Source of the DNA: DATDAH01 sp963845425
GTDB taxonomy: Bacteria; Actinomycetota; Acidimicrobiia; Acidimicrobiales; DATDAH01
Reading direction: 5' to 3'
DNA length: 64,000 bases
Assembly: GCA_963845425.1 (NCBI GenBank)
Contig: CAWJSC010000017.1
Location: 186,001-250,000 of the forward strand
Positions 52,541 through 61,066 of the stretch are shown piece by piece. The translations under genes and the position numbers were made by a program. The notes under the pieces are model-generated. The model was not told the origin of the DNA and did not search any database. It saw nothing but the letters and a program-made list of their open reading frames with translations. The first letter of the stretch is position 1. Each line of letters starts with the position of its first letter.

Positions 52541-53443
52541 ATGTTGGGTGGCTACCGCGCGCAGGTGGGCATGGCCTTCGAGGCCATCGCCGAGGGCCTC
52601 GCGCCGTACGTCGACAGGCGGATGGCCGCCCACCTCGACGGCGGTGACGACTGGATCCTGGTCGCCTCCACCAAGCTCGGGAAGCGGCCCGACATCGCAG
52701 TGTCGCTGAGCGATCCCCAGTTCCAGCTGGAGGTCATCACCCGCTTCTGGGGCCCGGTGTTCGCCAAGGATCTCGCCCCCGAGCTCCGGGGCGTGGTCAA
52801 GGAACTGCTGCTGGCCCGGAACCACTGGGCCCACATGAGCGAGACCCAGCCCATGGACCTGCCCTTCGCCGAGCGGGTGCACGACCTGGCCCATGATCTC
52901 CTGGACGGCGTGGGCTCACCGCTGGCCGCCCAGGTGGACGACCTGCTCGACCGTCTCCGGTGGGAGGCGATCCAGGACGTCGCCGAGGCCGAGAACGTCG
53001 ACGACAACACCGCGCTGCTGATGCGCCTCGGCCAGCTCGAGGGCGACCGGGCCGAGCTGACCCGCCAGCTGGACAGCGCCCGGGAGCAGGCGGCCAGCCA
53101 GACCGGTCGGACCCGGGCCGTGGCCCGTCAGCTGGCCGAGCTGCAGACCCAGTACGCCGCAGTGGCCGGCCTGAAGGATCGCTACGACCGCCTCGAGGTG
53201 CAGCTGGAGGAGGCCGCGGGCACGGGTGATCCGGAGCGGGTCGTGGCCCAGCTGGAGCACGCCCGCCGGGCTGCGGTGGCGCTCCGGGTCGAGTCCACCA
53301 GCCTGCATGCACAGCTCGCCGAGGCCCGGTTGCTGCTCGACGACCCCGTCGGCACCGAGGTGGGTCAGCGGGTGGTGTGGCTGATGGCGGCCCTGCTGGT
53401 CACCCTCAGCATGGTCATGGTCATGGTGACCACCTGGCTCTAG
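52541..53443 (+). CDS. Swt1-type HEPN domain protein with coiled coil and C-terminal membrane helix
   Basis: 300 residues from ATG 52541. The N-terminal domain (GYRAQVGMAFEAIAEGLAPYVDRRM to about residue 105) matches Swt1-like HEPN and carries an R-x4-H site, RNHWAH, proposed as a ribonuclease centre. A long coiled coil (~145-255, LEGDRAELTRQLDSAREQAAS) follows, then one C-terminal helix (VVWLMAALLVTLSMVMVMVTTW). It may be a membrane-anchored RNase or a scaffold. No antitoxin-like partner is adjacent. GTG 52523 is the alternative start. Confidence 0.75.
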   Translation: MLGGYRAQVGMAFEAIAEGLAPYVDRRMAAHLDGGDDWILVASTKLGKRPDIAVSLSDPQFQLEVITRFWGPVFAKDLAPELRGVVKELLLARNHWAHMSETQPMDLPFAERVHDLAHDLLDGVGSPLAAQVDDLLDRLRWEAIQDVAEAENVDDNTALLMRLGQLEGDRAELTRQLDSAREQAASQTGRTRAVARQLAELQTQYAAVAGLKDRYDRLEVQLEEAAGTGDPERVVAQLEHARRAAVALRVESTSLHAQLAEARLLLDDPVGTEVGQRVVWLMAALLVTLSMVMVMVTTWL

Positions 53444-53475
53444 CGACACGGGGAGTGCTGAGGTTTCCACCTCTT

Positions 53476-53491
53476 GTTACCCGCTGGTAAC
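53476..53491. promoter_or_regulatory. Palindrome GTTACC-CGCT-GGTAAC before an acyl-CoA dehydrogenase
   Basis: A perfect 6-bp inverted repeat, 38 bp before ATG 53529. It overlaps a promoter-like TTGTTACC...TAACTTAT stretch. Such sites are typical for TetR-like repressors of acyl-CoA genes. No such regulator is adjacent. Confidence 0.6.
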
Positions 53492-53528
53492 TTATGGGGG
53501 TTCCCCCCGAGCTCCCCGAGGTGTCGCC

Positions 53529-54740
53529 ATGACCTTTTCCCTCGAACTCAACGAGGACCAGATCCGGCTGCAGAAGTGGGTCCACGACTTCGCCGAGAAC
53601 GTCGTCCGTCCCGTCGCCGGCGAGTACGACCGCAAGGAGGAGACCCCTTGGCCGGTCATCGAGGAGGCGGCCGCGATCGGGCTGTACAGCTTCGACTTCT
53701 TCGCCAATGCCTTCGCGGACGAGACCGGCCTGACCATCCCGGTGATCATGGAGGAGCTCTTCTGGGGTGACGCCGGCATCGGCCTGTCCATCGTCGGCAG
53801 CGTGCTCGGCGTGGCCGGGATCATGGCCAACGGGACGCCGGAGCAGGTCATGGAGTGGGTCCCGCAGTGCTTCGGGACCCCCGAGAAGGTGACCCTCGGG
53901 GCCTTCTGCGTGTCCGAGCCCGATGCCGGCTCCGACGTGTCGTCGCTGCGGACCAAGGCCGTCTACGACGAGGCCAAGGACGAGTGGGTCCTGAACGGGA
54001 CCAAGACCTGGATCACCAACGGGGGCATCGCCGACGTCCACGTCGTGGTCGCCACCGTCGACCCCACGCTCGGGTCCCGGGGTCAGGCCAGCTTCATCGT
54101 GCCGCCGGGAACGGCGGGCCTGAGCCAGGGCACCAAGTTCTCCAAGATGGGCATCCGGGCCAGCCACACCGCCGAGGTGGTCCTCGACGACGTGCGGGTG
54201 CCGGGTTCGCTGCTGCTCGGCGGCAAGGAGAAGCTGGACGACCGGATGGCCAAGGCCCGTGAGGGCAAGAGGAGCGGCGGCCAGGCGGCCATGGCCACCT
54301 TCGAGGCCACCCGCCCCTCCGTCGGCGCCCAGGCCGTCGGCATCGCCCGGGCCGCCTACGAGTACGCCCTGCAGTACGCGCTGGAGCGCAAGCAGTTCGG
54401 GAAGGCCATCATCGAGAACCAGTCCATCGCCTTCCTCCTGGCCGACATGAAGACCGAGATCGACGCCGCCCGCCTGCTCGTCTGGCGGGCGGCCTGGATG
54501 GGTCGCACCGGCAAGACCTTCGAGGCGGCCGAGGGCTCGATGTCCAAGCTCAAGGCGGGCCGCACCGCGGTGTGGGTCACCGAGCGGGCCATCCAGATCC
54601 TGGGCGGCGCCGGCTACGTCGACGAGCATCCCGTCGAGCGCTGGCACCGGGACTCGAAGATCTACGACATCTTCGAGGGCACCGAGCAGATCCAGCTCCT
54701 AGTCATCGCCCGAGCCATCTCCGGCTTGCGAATCGAGTAG
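53529..54740 (+). CDS. Acyl-CoA dehydrogenase
   Basis: 403 residues. FAD/substrate motifs AFCVSEPDAGSDVSSL and KTWITNGGIADVHVVVA, C-terminal ILGGAGYVDEHPVERWHRDSKIYDIFEGTEQIQ with the normal catalytic Glu (FEGT). It contrasts with the other dehydrogenase at 9.76 kb, which lacks that Glu. It oxidises an acyl-CoA; chain length unknown. Operator-like palindrome upstream. It has a 68-bp convergent gap with the next gene. Confidence 0.94.
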   Translation: MTFSLELNEDQIRLQKWVHDFAENVVRPVAGEYDRKEETPWPVIEEAAAIGLYSFDFFANAFADETGLTIPVIMEELFWGDAGIGLSIVGSVLGVAGIMANGTPEQVMEWVPQCFGTPEKVTLGAFCVSEPDAGSDVSSLRTKAVYDEAKDEWVLNGTKTWITNGGIADVHVVVATVDPTLGSRGQASFIVPPGTAGLSQGTKFSKMGIRASHTAEVVLDDVRVPGSLLLGGKEKLDDRMAKAREGKRSGGQAAMATFEATRPSVGAQAVGIARAAYEYALQYALERKQFGKAIIENQSIAFLLADMKTEIDAARLLVWRAAWMGRTGKTFEAAEGSMSKLKAGRTAVWVTERAIQILGGAGYVDEHPVERWHRDSKIYDIFEGTEQIQLLVIARAISGLRIE

Positions 54741-54808
54741 CGGGACCGGTCGCCGCCTGCGGCGTCGAAAGATCTCTACGACACCGGGCTGCGCCCAGAA
54801 CGCGTCGG

Positions 54809-56131
54809 TCAGGCGGCGACGAGCACCTCGAAGGTGCTGTCCCGGTCGCCGCCGGTGCGGACCAGCACGACGATGCGGCCGTCCGGAAGGCGGGCCGATC
54901 CTTCGACCTCGACGCCTCGCTCGGCCGGGTAGTTACGGGTCAGCGGTGCCGCCCGAGCGTCGGGGAGGATCATGACCTGGCGCGGCCGGCCGAGGTATGG
55001 CTCTCGTAGCGGGTCGCCCGGACCGCCGCTGTCGTCATAGATCGTGAGGTCACCGAAGTCACGGACGACCCCGATGCCCCGACTCCCGTTGCCCACCAGT
55101 GACTGGTTGCTCTCAGCGAAGAACGAGGCGACGGTGAAGTCGGTGATCGGGGCGAGGGCGAACTCGCTGGGCAGAGCAGTGCGTCCGCGCTCCCGCCCGT
55201 CCAGGCCGACGACGCGCCAGACGGCCGTGGTGAGAGAGACATCCGTCTCGCCGACGATGACCATGGCGTCATCTGTGCAGCCGAGATCCTGCTGATGGGT
55301 GAACTCGACATCGTCGTACGCCGTCCACTCGGTCGCCGCCGGCGGGCGCACGGCCACGATGCTGGTCCCCGTGCTGGTCAGGGCCTCGCCGTTGCCGCCG
55401 GCGCCGTCGGTTCGGATCTCGCCGACGAGCGTGCCGGAGCCCGTCACACAACGGACATGGATGGCGTCTTGCCACCCGGCGACCTGTTCGACCGAGCCGT
55501 CGGCGTGCACCGAGTGGACGCGGTTGGGGTCGGTCCAGATGTAGACCTCGTCGCCGACCACCCCGATGGGTCCCAGCCCTGGCCCTGCGAACCCGTCCAG
55601 GGGGTGGGGCCCGATGGCGTCGGCCCCCGCGAAAGCGATCTCCGACCACTCGTAGGTGCGGTGGTCCAGTCGCCAGAGCCCCAGGCCGTCGTAGCCGTCG
55701 GGACAGGTCGGCGACGTGTCGGCATCCAGGTCCAGGTCCCGGGGGCACGGCTTGGCCACGACTACGACGTCGCGCCCGGCGGTGACTGCTTCGGGGAGGA
55801 CCTCGCCTTCGATCGGTGGTGGATCGATCTCCTCCCAGTCCCCCTCGGAGGGTGAACCGACGAAGAACGCCACGGGCCGGAAGTCGTGGACCGCCCCCAC
55901 CAGCACTTCGTCCGTGCCCAGCGCCGCAACGAGGTAGGTCGGGAACGACCGGCGGTCCTCGCCTTCCTGGGCCAGCCGGTCATCGGGCGGAGCGTCGAGC
56001 AACTGGAGGTCATCGGGGACAAGCGTGCTCACGGGAAGCCCGGCCTCGAACTGGCCTGCGCCCGGCCCGCCTTCCCCACAGGCGACGAGTGCGCCCGCAG
56101 CTGCGATCACCAGAAGCGGCCATCGGCGCAC
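54809..56131 (-). CDS. Lipoprotein, possible beta-propeller, unknown
   Basis: 440 residues from GTG 56131. Signal VRRWPLLVIAAAGALVAC ends in a lipobox, then a long domain with repeated strand-turn units (DGLGLWRLDHRTYEWSEIAF, GDEVYIWTDPNRVHSVHADG, VWRVVGLDGRERGRTALP) that suggest a propeller. No catalytic motif is seen. TACCCT ends 7 nt before the GTG. The frame is open to ATG 56155, but the leaderless signal favours 56131. Its 3' end faces the dehydrogenase. Confidence 0.7.
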   Translation of the reverse strand: MRRWPLLVIAAAGALVACGEGGPGAGQFEAGLPVSTLVPDDLQLLDAPPDDRLAQEGEDRRSFPTYLVAALGTDEVLVGAVHDFRPVAFFVGSPSEGDWEEIDPPPIEGEVLPEAVTAGRDVVVVAKPCPRDLDLDADTSPTCPDGYDGLGLWRLDHRTYEWSEIAFAGADAIGPHPLDGFAGPGLGPIGVVGDEVYIWTDPNRVHSVHADGSVEQVAGWQDAIHVRCVTGSGTLVGEIRTDGAGGNGEALTSTGTSIVAVRPPAATEWTAYDDVEFTHQQDLGCTDDAMVIVGETDVSLTTAVWRVVGLDGRERGRTALPSEFALAPITDFTVASFFAESNQSLVGNGSRGIGVVRDFGDLTIYDDSGGPGDPLREPYLGRPRQVMILPDARAAPLTRNYPAERGVEVEGSARLPDGRIVVLVRTGGDRDSTFEVLVAA

Positions 56132-56184
56132 AGGCGCGAGGGTAGGCCGCCCCACGGGTGGAGCTGGGTCGGTGCGGCCGACCG

Positions 56185-57573
56185 TCAGGGGCGACGCCTC
56201 AGCGTCGTCGCATCGAATGGCCGGTCAGCGGTCCGCGGGGAGCGGGCCAGGAGCCAACCCACCGTCAGCGTCACCGCCGCCACGGCGGGGCTCAGGCGCA
56301 GCCCCAACAGGGCCCGCCCGCCGACCGTGAACGCCTCATCGAAGCCGGCGAGCGCGATGCCGGCCAGGCCCACGACCGCCAGGGCGGCACCGAGGGCCCG
56401 GGTGGTCACGTGCCCGGTCGCCCGCGGCGCCACGGACCACCGCTCCACGGGAGCGAACACCGCCACGAGGCCGATGAGCACGACGGTCGAGACGGCCACG
56501 GTCAGGGCCTTCTGGAGCCACCACCCCCCGGTCCCCACCTCGACCACTGGCAGGCCGCGGGCGAGCAGGACCGCGCCCGTGACCATGAACGCCGTCAGGT
56601 GCCACAGGAAGACGGTCAGGACCACGACATTGACCAAGATCGTGGTCCGCCAGACCCGGGGCCGCTGCAACCAGGCACCCAGCGGCCGCCGCACGGCGAG
56701 CAGGAGGGCGGCTTGGGCGACGCCGAGCACGAGGACGCAGACCGTCGGCGGGCTCATGTTGGAGATGCGCTGGCCGGGCAGCCCGATCATGCTGACCGGA
56801 TACGGCCCGACTGTGGTCAGGGCGACGAGCACTGCGAGGGCCACGGCTCCCACCGCCAGGGCCCGCCGGGGCGTCACCGAGTCGAACCGGCCGTCGGCGT
56901 ACGCGAACCCCAGGCCCTGGGCGAACAGGAACACCGCCAGGTAGTTCACGACCGCTGCTCCGGCCAACCAGTCGTTGAGCCGCAGCCCGTCGAACAGGAC
57001 CACCAGCCCCGCCAGTCCGGCGAGGGACATGACCGGTCGGGCCCGGTGGGCCCGGAGCTGCAACGGTGCCGCCAGCACGACGAGCACGAACACGGCGAGG
57101 AACCACAGGGGTTGGGCGGCGATCCGGGTGATGTCCCTGACCAGGTCCGACGGGTCCGCCCGCCGTTCCAGCCAAGCGGCCACGACGAGCCACACACCCA
57201 CGAACACCAACGTCGGCCGCAGCAGCCGGTCGTTCCGCCGAGCCAGGAACCCACCCGCATCGGCGCGCCCGTCGGCGTCGGCGTGCAGCGACCGCAGGTT
57301 GGCGAACCCCCCGACGAGGAAGAACACCGGCATGACCTGGAACACCCAGGTCAGCGGCCGCAGCCAGCCCAGCGCGGCCAGCGCGTTGGTGCCCTGCCGC
57401 TCACCGTCGACCTCCACCACCGTGGCGATCATCCAGTGCCCCAGGACGACCGCCAGGATGCTCGCCGCCCGCAGGAAGTCGACCACCCGATCCCGGTCCT
57501 CCGGCGTCGCCGCCACCAGCCCGGCCAGCCCAACGGGCCCGGTCACCACAGCGTCATCCGGGTCGGCCGTCAA
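56185..57573 (-). CDS. Membrane acyltransferase (OafA/YrhL-type, acyltransferase 3)
   Basis: 462 residues with about ten hydrophobic helices. Near the N-terminus, RVVDFLRAASILAVVLGHWM holds the conserved Arg and the catalytic His of this family. Further along is FFLVGGFANLRSL and RNDRLLRPTLVFVG. Members O-acetylate or O-acylate cell-surface sugars or antibiotics. The start overlaps the next gene by 4 bp (ATGA), so they form an operon. The acceptor is unknown. Confidence 0.83.
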   Translation of the reverse strand: MTADPDDAVVTGPVGLAGLVAATPEDRDRVVDFLRAASILAVVLGHWMIATVVEVDGERQGTNALAALGWLRPLTWVFQVMPVFFLVGGFANLRSLHADADGRADAGGFLARRNDRLLRPTLVFVGVWLVVAAWLERRADPSDLVRDITRIAAQPLWFLAVFVLVVLAAPLQLRAHRARPVMSLAGLAGLVVLFDGLRLNDWLAGAAVVNYLAVFLFAQGLGFAYADGRFDSVTPRRALAVGAVALAVLVALTTVGPYPVSMIGLPGQRISNMSPPTVCVLVLGVAQAALLLAVRRPLGAWLQRPRVWRTTILVNVVVLTVFLWHLTAFMVTGAVLLARGLPVVEVGTGGWWLQKALTVAVSTVVLIGLVAVFAPVERWSVAPRATGHVTTRALGAALAVVGLAGIALAGFDEAFTVGGRALLGLRLSPAVAAVTLTVGWLLARSPRTADRPFDATTLRRRP

Positions 57574-58145
57574 GACCGGGCCTGTCGGCGCAGGACGAAC
57601 GCCACGCCACTGGCCAGGAGGGCAGAGCCGACGAGGGTGAGGCCGATGCCGATGCCAAGGGGACTGACGGCCAGCGGCTCCTGTGCTGCGAACACCGGAC
57701 CGTGTTCGGGTGGGGGCGGGATGTCGGGGGAGGGTGGTCGCCCAGTGCCGAGGAAGGCGGCCTGCTCGGCATCCTCAGCAGGCACGGTCCCGTTACAGCT
57801 GTTGGCCAGGAGCCCCCCGGTCTGGCGGGACGCATGGACGAGGTATGGCGTCCCGCGCTCCAACTCGAGCCCACAGGCGGGGCCCTGGGACGGGGACTGC
57901 ACCTCGACCTTCGCACCCGTCCGGCCCTTGAACACCTCGTCGACGGTGAACCGGAACCACGCAGTGTTCTCGGTCGAGCCCACGCCGTAGGCCTCGGTCA
58001 TCTCCCCGACGAAGACCAGGTCGGCGCCCACGTAGTGCTCTCGCGGGGTGGCCGGGACACAGGAGCAGGCCGCGGCGGGGGTGATGTCGGCGAAGGGCAG
58101 TACGGCCAGCAGGAGGACCATGGCCAGCACCCTGCCTTCGCGCAC
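57570..58145 (-). CDS. NTR/TIMP-like secreted protein with C-terminal membrane helix
   Basis: 191 residues. Signal peptide (VLAMVLLLAVLPFADITPAAA) is followed by CSCVPATPREHYVGADLVFVGEMTEAY, the Cys-x-Cys start of the TIMP/netrin-like domain, with further Cys in GPACGLEL and ANSCNG. A membrane helix (GIGIGLTLVGSALLASGVAFVL) ends the protein. Function unknown; it may bind metalloproteases. TAGCGT ends 7 nt before GTG 58145. Coupled to the acyltransferase. Confidence 0.82.
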   Translation of the reverse strand: MREGRVLAMVLLLAVLPFADITPAAACSCVPATPREHYVGADLVFVGEMTEAYGVGSTENTAWFRFTVDEVFKGRTGAKVEVQSPSQGPACGLELERGTPYLVHASRQTGGLLANSCNGTVPAEDAEQAAFLGTGRPPSPDIPPPPEHGPVFAAQEPLAVSPLGIGIGLTLVGSALLASGVAFVLRRQARS

Positions 58146-58259
58146 GGACGCGACGCTACGCAGGACGGGGTCGCCGGGGCGGGGATCGCCGCGGTGCGCC
58201 AGGGGCCGCGCCGGGTCAGGGCAAGGCGCGGTGGGAGTTGTCGACGGTGGCGCAACCGG

Positions 58260-59553
58260 TCAGGGTCGACATCGGTGGGCTGGTCGGGTGAACCGACGTC
58301 CGTCGGGTGCGATCGCGGTGAAGATCCCGTGCCGACGTCGCGTTCGAGGGTCCATCCGTTGTGGTGGATGAGGTTGTGGTGTCGCCGGCAGAGCAGGCAC
58401 CCGTTGGCCAGGTCGGTAAGCCCGTCGTCCTCCCAGGGTCGGAGGTGGTGGGCGTCGCACCATTTGGGTTTGCGGTCGCAGCCGGGGAAGGCGCACCCGC
58501 CGTCCCGCACGATGAGGGCTCGGCGCTGGCGGGGGGTGAACTGGCGCTGCGCCCGGCCGTAGTCGAGGGGCTGGCCGGTCTTGGGGTCCCGGATCAACCG
58601 GTGTATCCACCCGCTGCACAACAGGGCGGCGGCCACGGCCCGCAGAGCGGGGGTGCCGTCGGGGTAGTGGCAGCGGCGGGCCTGACGGAGAGCGTCCTCG
58701 CCGGCGGCGTGGGGCCGGTAGGGGGCGAGGAGGTCGGCCATCGGGTCGGTGCCCTCGAGGTCCAGCGTTTGGGGGTCGGCCATGAGCTCAGCCGCGGTGT
58801 GGGCGTCGAGGATGATGTCGGCGCCGCCGGGGGTCATGGGTTCGTCGCCCGACTTGTCGGCCAGGGCCCGACGGAAGATGTCGATGACGATGTCGTAGTG
58901 GCGTTGCTGGCGGGTGCGGGGGCCTTCGGGGCAGTCGGTGGGGTCGGGGGTGTCGAGGGCTTCGATGGCGGCGCGGACGATGGCGGCGTCATCGGCGGAG
59001 CCGAACAGCTCGGAATGCGCCGATCCGCCGTAGGTGTCCGCGGAGGTGAACCGGCGTTTGGTGTCATCGGGTGGGGCCTGGTCATCGACCAGCTCGACCC
59101 ACCGGCCCAGCACCTGGCCGAAGTCCTCGGTGGACAGGTCCTCGGCGAGCTCGACGAACCCGTCGACGGCGTCGGCGAAGGCGGTCTCGCGGTTCTGTTC
59201 GGCCCGCCACAACAGCCGGGCCTTGGCCACGGTCAACTCGCCGCCGTCCATGCCCGCCGCCACCGAGGCGTGCTGGGCATAGAGGCGGGCGACCCGCAGG
59301 AGCCCGGAGGCCTCGGTCCCGGTCAAGGGCGTGTTGTTCTTCAACCACGTCACCGGCGAGACCGCCCCGTCCTCGGCCCAGGTGGTGACCCGGTCCCAGC
59401 CGGCCAGGCCTCGGACCAGCTCGACCTGCATCACCTCGGAGAGGTCGACGAGGTCCCGGACCCGGTCCGACAAGGCGAGCGGTGTCCACCCGGCCCGGTC
59501 TTCTGCGGCGAGGTCCTTGACCCCACTCGCAGCTCGGCGACCACGTCCTGCAT
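58260..59553 (-). pseudogene. DUF222 (13E12 repeat) HNH endonuclease, frameshifted
   Basis: Reading from ATG 59553 gives MQDVVAELRVG, then a frame change is needed to continue as VKDLAAEDRAGWTPLALSDRV, the normal DUF222 start. A C-run at 59521-59524 appears one base short. The body carries the DUF222 domain and the HNH motif CAFPGCDRKPKWCDAHHLRPWEDDGLTDLANGCLLCRRHHNLIHH. A second shift near 58331-58345 is needed to reach GIFTAIAPDGRRFTRP and the stop at 58260; without it, the frame runs 148 bp into the next gene. A sequencing error at the homopolymer is possible, but two shifts favour decay. Confidence 0.75.
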
Positions 59554-59581
59554 GCCCCCATTCTCCCCAGGGGGTGTGACA
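59551..59581 (-). promoter_or_regulatory. 31-nt leader of the DUF222 pseudogene (same as 15142-15172)
   Basis: On the minus strand it reads TGTCAC, then ACCCCCTGGGGAGA, then ATGGGGGCATG with the ATG start at its end. The TTGTCAC beginning is like the first half of the PafBC/RecA-NDp element (TTGTC), but the second half is not convincing. Confidence 0.65.
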
Positions 59582-59764
59582 AGAACCCACCAAATCAGGC
59601 CCCTCTGACAGAGAACTCCTGCGGATTCTCCCGGGCGGGCGTCTCGGTCGGGTCCGGCCGGGTCGGGCGGCGGGAAACCAAGGCAAGCAGGGGGTGGTGG
59701 GCCGGTCCGGCCGGAGACATCCGGCCTGGTGGGACCGGACCGCCGTCCGGATGTCACGCTCCGT

Positions 59765-59872
59765 GGTCACGGATCGCTCAGGTCGGTCCCATGGGGTTCA
59801 TTGGAGGCAATAGGGGGCGGAATCCGCCCCCTATTGCCTCCAATAGGACCTCGAAGGGCACGGTCCGTGACC
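59765..59872. repeat. 108-bp nested inverted repeat with a perfect 21-bp inner stem
   Basis: Inner arms 59800-59820 and 59824-59844 are perfect complements (21 bp, 3-nt loop AAT), beginning ATTGGAGGCAATAGGG. Outer arms GGTCACGGATCG (59765-59776) and CGGTCCGTGACC (59861-59872) pair 11/12. It resembles a MITE-like or very strong terminator element. Confidence 0.85.
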
Positions 59873-60033
59873 TCCGACTCCGAATCGGGCCCAAGCAGGC
59901 CCCGAACCCCTCCGAGAGGGCCCGCCCCGGCACCCCCTACGTGCCATCGGTCGTGTAGCCGCCGAAGAGCCGCACCCAGGCGACGGCCCGACCCGCCGGG
60001 GGTGAGGCATGAGGCGAGGCAGCTCACGGGTGC

Positions 60034-60061
60034 TTGACAAGAAGATATCTTCCTATAAACT
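60034..60061 (+). promoter_or_regulatory. sigma-A-type promoter with palindromic operator, leaderless start
   Basis: TTGACA (60034-60039), 16-bp spacer, TAAACT (60056-60061), then 6 nt to ATG 60068. The spacer holds GAAGATATCTTC (60041-60052), a 12-bp perfect palindrome, likely the PadR autoregulatory site. Confidence 0.8.
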
Positions 60062-60067
60062 TCCTCC

Positions 60068-60430
60068 ATGCGGAGGAAACCCGGTCAGCTGCTCGGCCTC
60101 GAGGCCCAGATCCTGGCCGTGGCCGTCGACCAGCTGGTCGCGGGGGACACCCCGGAGATCCACGGGTTCGCGCTGGCCAAGCGCCTTGCCGACCGCGACG
60201 ACTCCAAGAAGCTCACCGCCCACGGCACGCTCTACAAGGCGCTCGCCCGCCTGGAGGACGCCGGGTTGCTGAGCTCCCGGTGGGAGGACCACGAGCCGGC
60301 CGAGGAGGCGGGCCGGCCCCGCCGCCGCCTCTACCGGGTCACCAGCGCCGGCCAGGCCGCCCTGGCTGTGCACGGCCAGGCCTCCGTCGAGCGGTCGCCC
60401 GTGCTCAACCGCAGCATCGAGCCGGCATGA
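60068..60430 (+). CDS. PadR family transcriptional regulator
   Basis: 120 residues. Winged helix EIHGFALAKRLADRDDSKKLTAHGTLYKALARLEDAGLLSSRWE followed by PRRRLYRVTSAGQAAL, the PadR wing. It is short, with no long C-terminal domain. It begins at ATG 60068, 6 nt after a clear -10, and has a palindrome in its promoter. Its stop overlaps the next ATG by 4 bp. It should repress its own operon. Confidence 0.92.
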   Translation: MRRKPGQLLGLEAQILAVAVDQLVAGDTPEIHGFALAKRLADRDDSKKLTAHGTLYKALARLEDAGLLSSRWEDHEPAEEAGRPRRRLYRVTSAGQAALAVHGQASVERSPVLNRSIEPA

Positions 60431-60993
60431 GCCCGGTCGGTGACCGCACCGCCGAGGCCTGGACCGCCCTCTACACCAGAGGCCTACCTGACGAGGTGGC
60501 GGACCGCCGCCGCGAGGAGATCCGCTCGGACTTGTTCGAGCATGTCCACGCGGCAGGGGCCACCCCCGCCCAACAAGTCGACGTCCTCGGTCGGGTGCTG
60601 TGGGGCATCCCCGCCGACCTGTCCTGGCGGCGGGCCGCCCGAGCGCCGCGTGAGCGGCGCCTTGCGACAGGAGAAACCATGACCCTGCAGAAGTCCATGT
60701 TCGGCGCCGCGATCGCGGTGACGGTGATCTATCTCTGGTTCGCCCTCGGCTTCGCCTTCGGCGGGTACTGGGGCTCGCTGCTGACCCTCGCCGGTGCGGC
60801 CATGATCGGTGTCGGCCTCCGCGTCCGTGACGAGCACCCCCGTCCGTCGACGGTGCTCTACATCGTCGGCTTCCTGTGCGGCATGGTCTCGGCCTACTGG
60901 ATGGCGGTGCTGCTGGTCCCGCTGTGGATCGCGTTCAGTGCCTTGGCCATCGCCTCCGAGCCCGGCCGTCGCACGCCCGCCGCGGCCGTCTGA
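60427..60993 (+). CDS. Membrane protein in the PadR operon (HAAS-like N-terminus)
   Basis: 188 residues. N-terminal helical segment (WTALYTRGLPDEVADRRREEIRSDLFEHVHAAGATPAQQVDVLGRVLWGIPADLSWRRA) is like HAAS/DUF1700 domains found next to PadR genes. The rest has four hydrophobic helices (FGAAIAVTVIYLWFALGFAF, SLLTLAGAAMIGVGL, VLYIVGFLCGMVSAYW, AVLLVPLWIAFSALAIA). Function unknown; a PadR-linked stress response is inferred. Confidence 0.78.
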   Translation: MSPVGDRTAEAWTALYTRGLPDEVADRRREEIRSDLFEHVHAAGATPAQQVDVLGRVLWGIPADLSWRRAARAPRERRLATGETMTLQKSMFGAAIAVTVIYLWFALGFAFGGYWGSLLTLAGAAMIGVGLRVRDEHPRPSTVLYIVGFLCGMVSAYWMAVLLVPLWIAFSALAIASEPGRRTPAAAV

Positions 60994-60996
60994 TCC

Positions 60997-61058
60997 CACA
61001 GCACCTGGGCGCCCGTTCGCCGACCCTCGCAGGGGACGGCGGCCGGGCGCCCGCTGTG
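60997..61058. terminator. Hairpin between convergent genes
   Basis: Arms CACAGC plus GGGCGCCCG (60997-61015) and CGGGCGCCC plus GCTGTG (61044-61058) pair with a 4-nt bulge ACCT. It lies between stops 60993 and 61067. Likely a bidirectional terminator. Confidence 0.7.
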
Positions 61059-61066
61059 TCGCCCCG

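Larger units (their letters stand above)
59554..60067. other. 514-bp non-coding stretch with several large inverted repeats
   Basis: No credible gene on either strand. It contains the shared leader (59551-59581), a hairpin with arms ACATCCGG/CCGGATGT (59717-59724, 59747-59754), the nested inverted repeat (59765-59872), plain GC-rich sequence to 60030, and the PadR promoter (60034-60061). Confidence 0.7.

Noticed and set aside
57998..58259. C-terminal extension of the DUF222 frame
   Set aside because: It overlaps the next gene by 148 bp and has no family similarity; a frameshift near 58335 explains it better.
59571..59583. TTGTCAC as a PafBC (RecA-NDp) site before the DUF222 pseudogene
   Set aside because: Only the first half of the element fits and the -10 spacing is poor; kept as an idea only.
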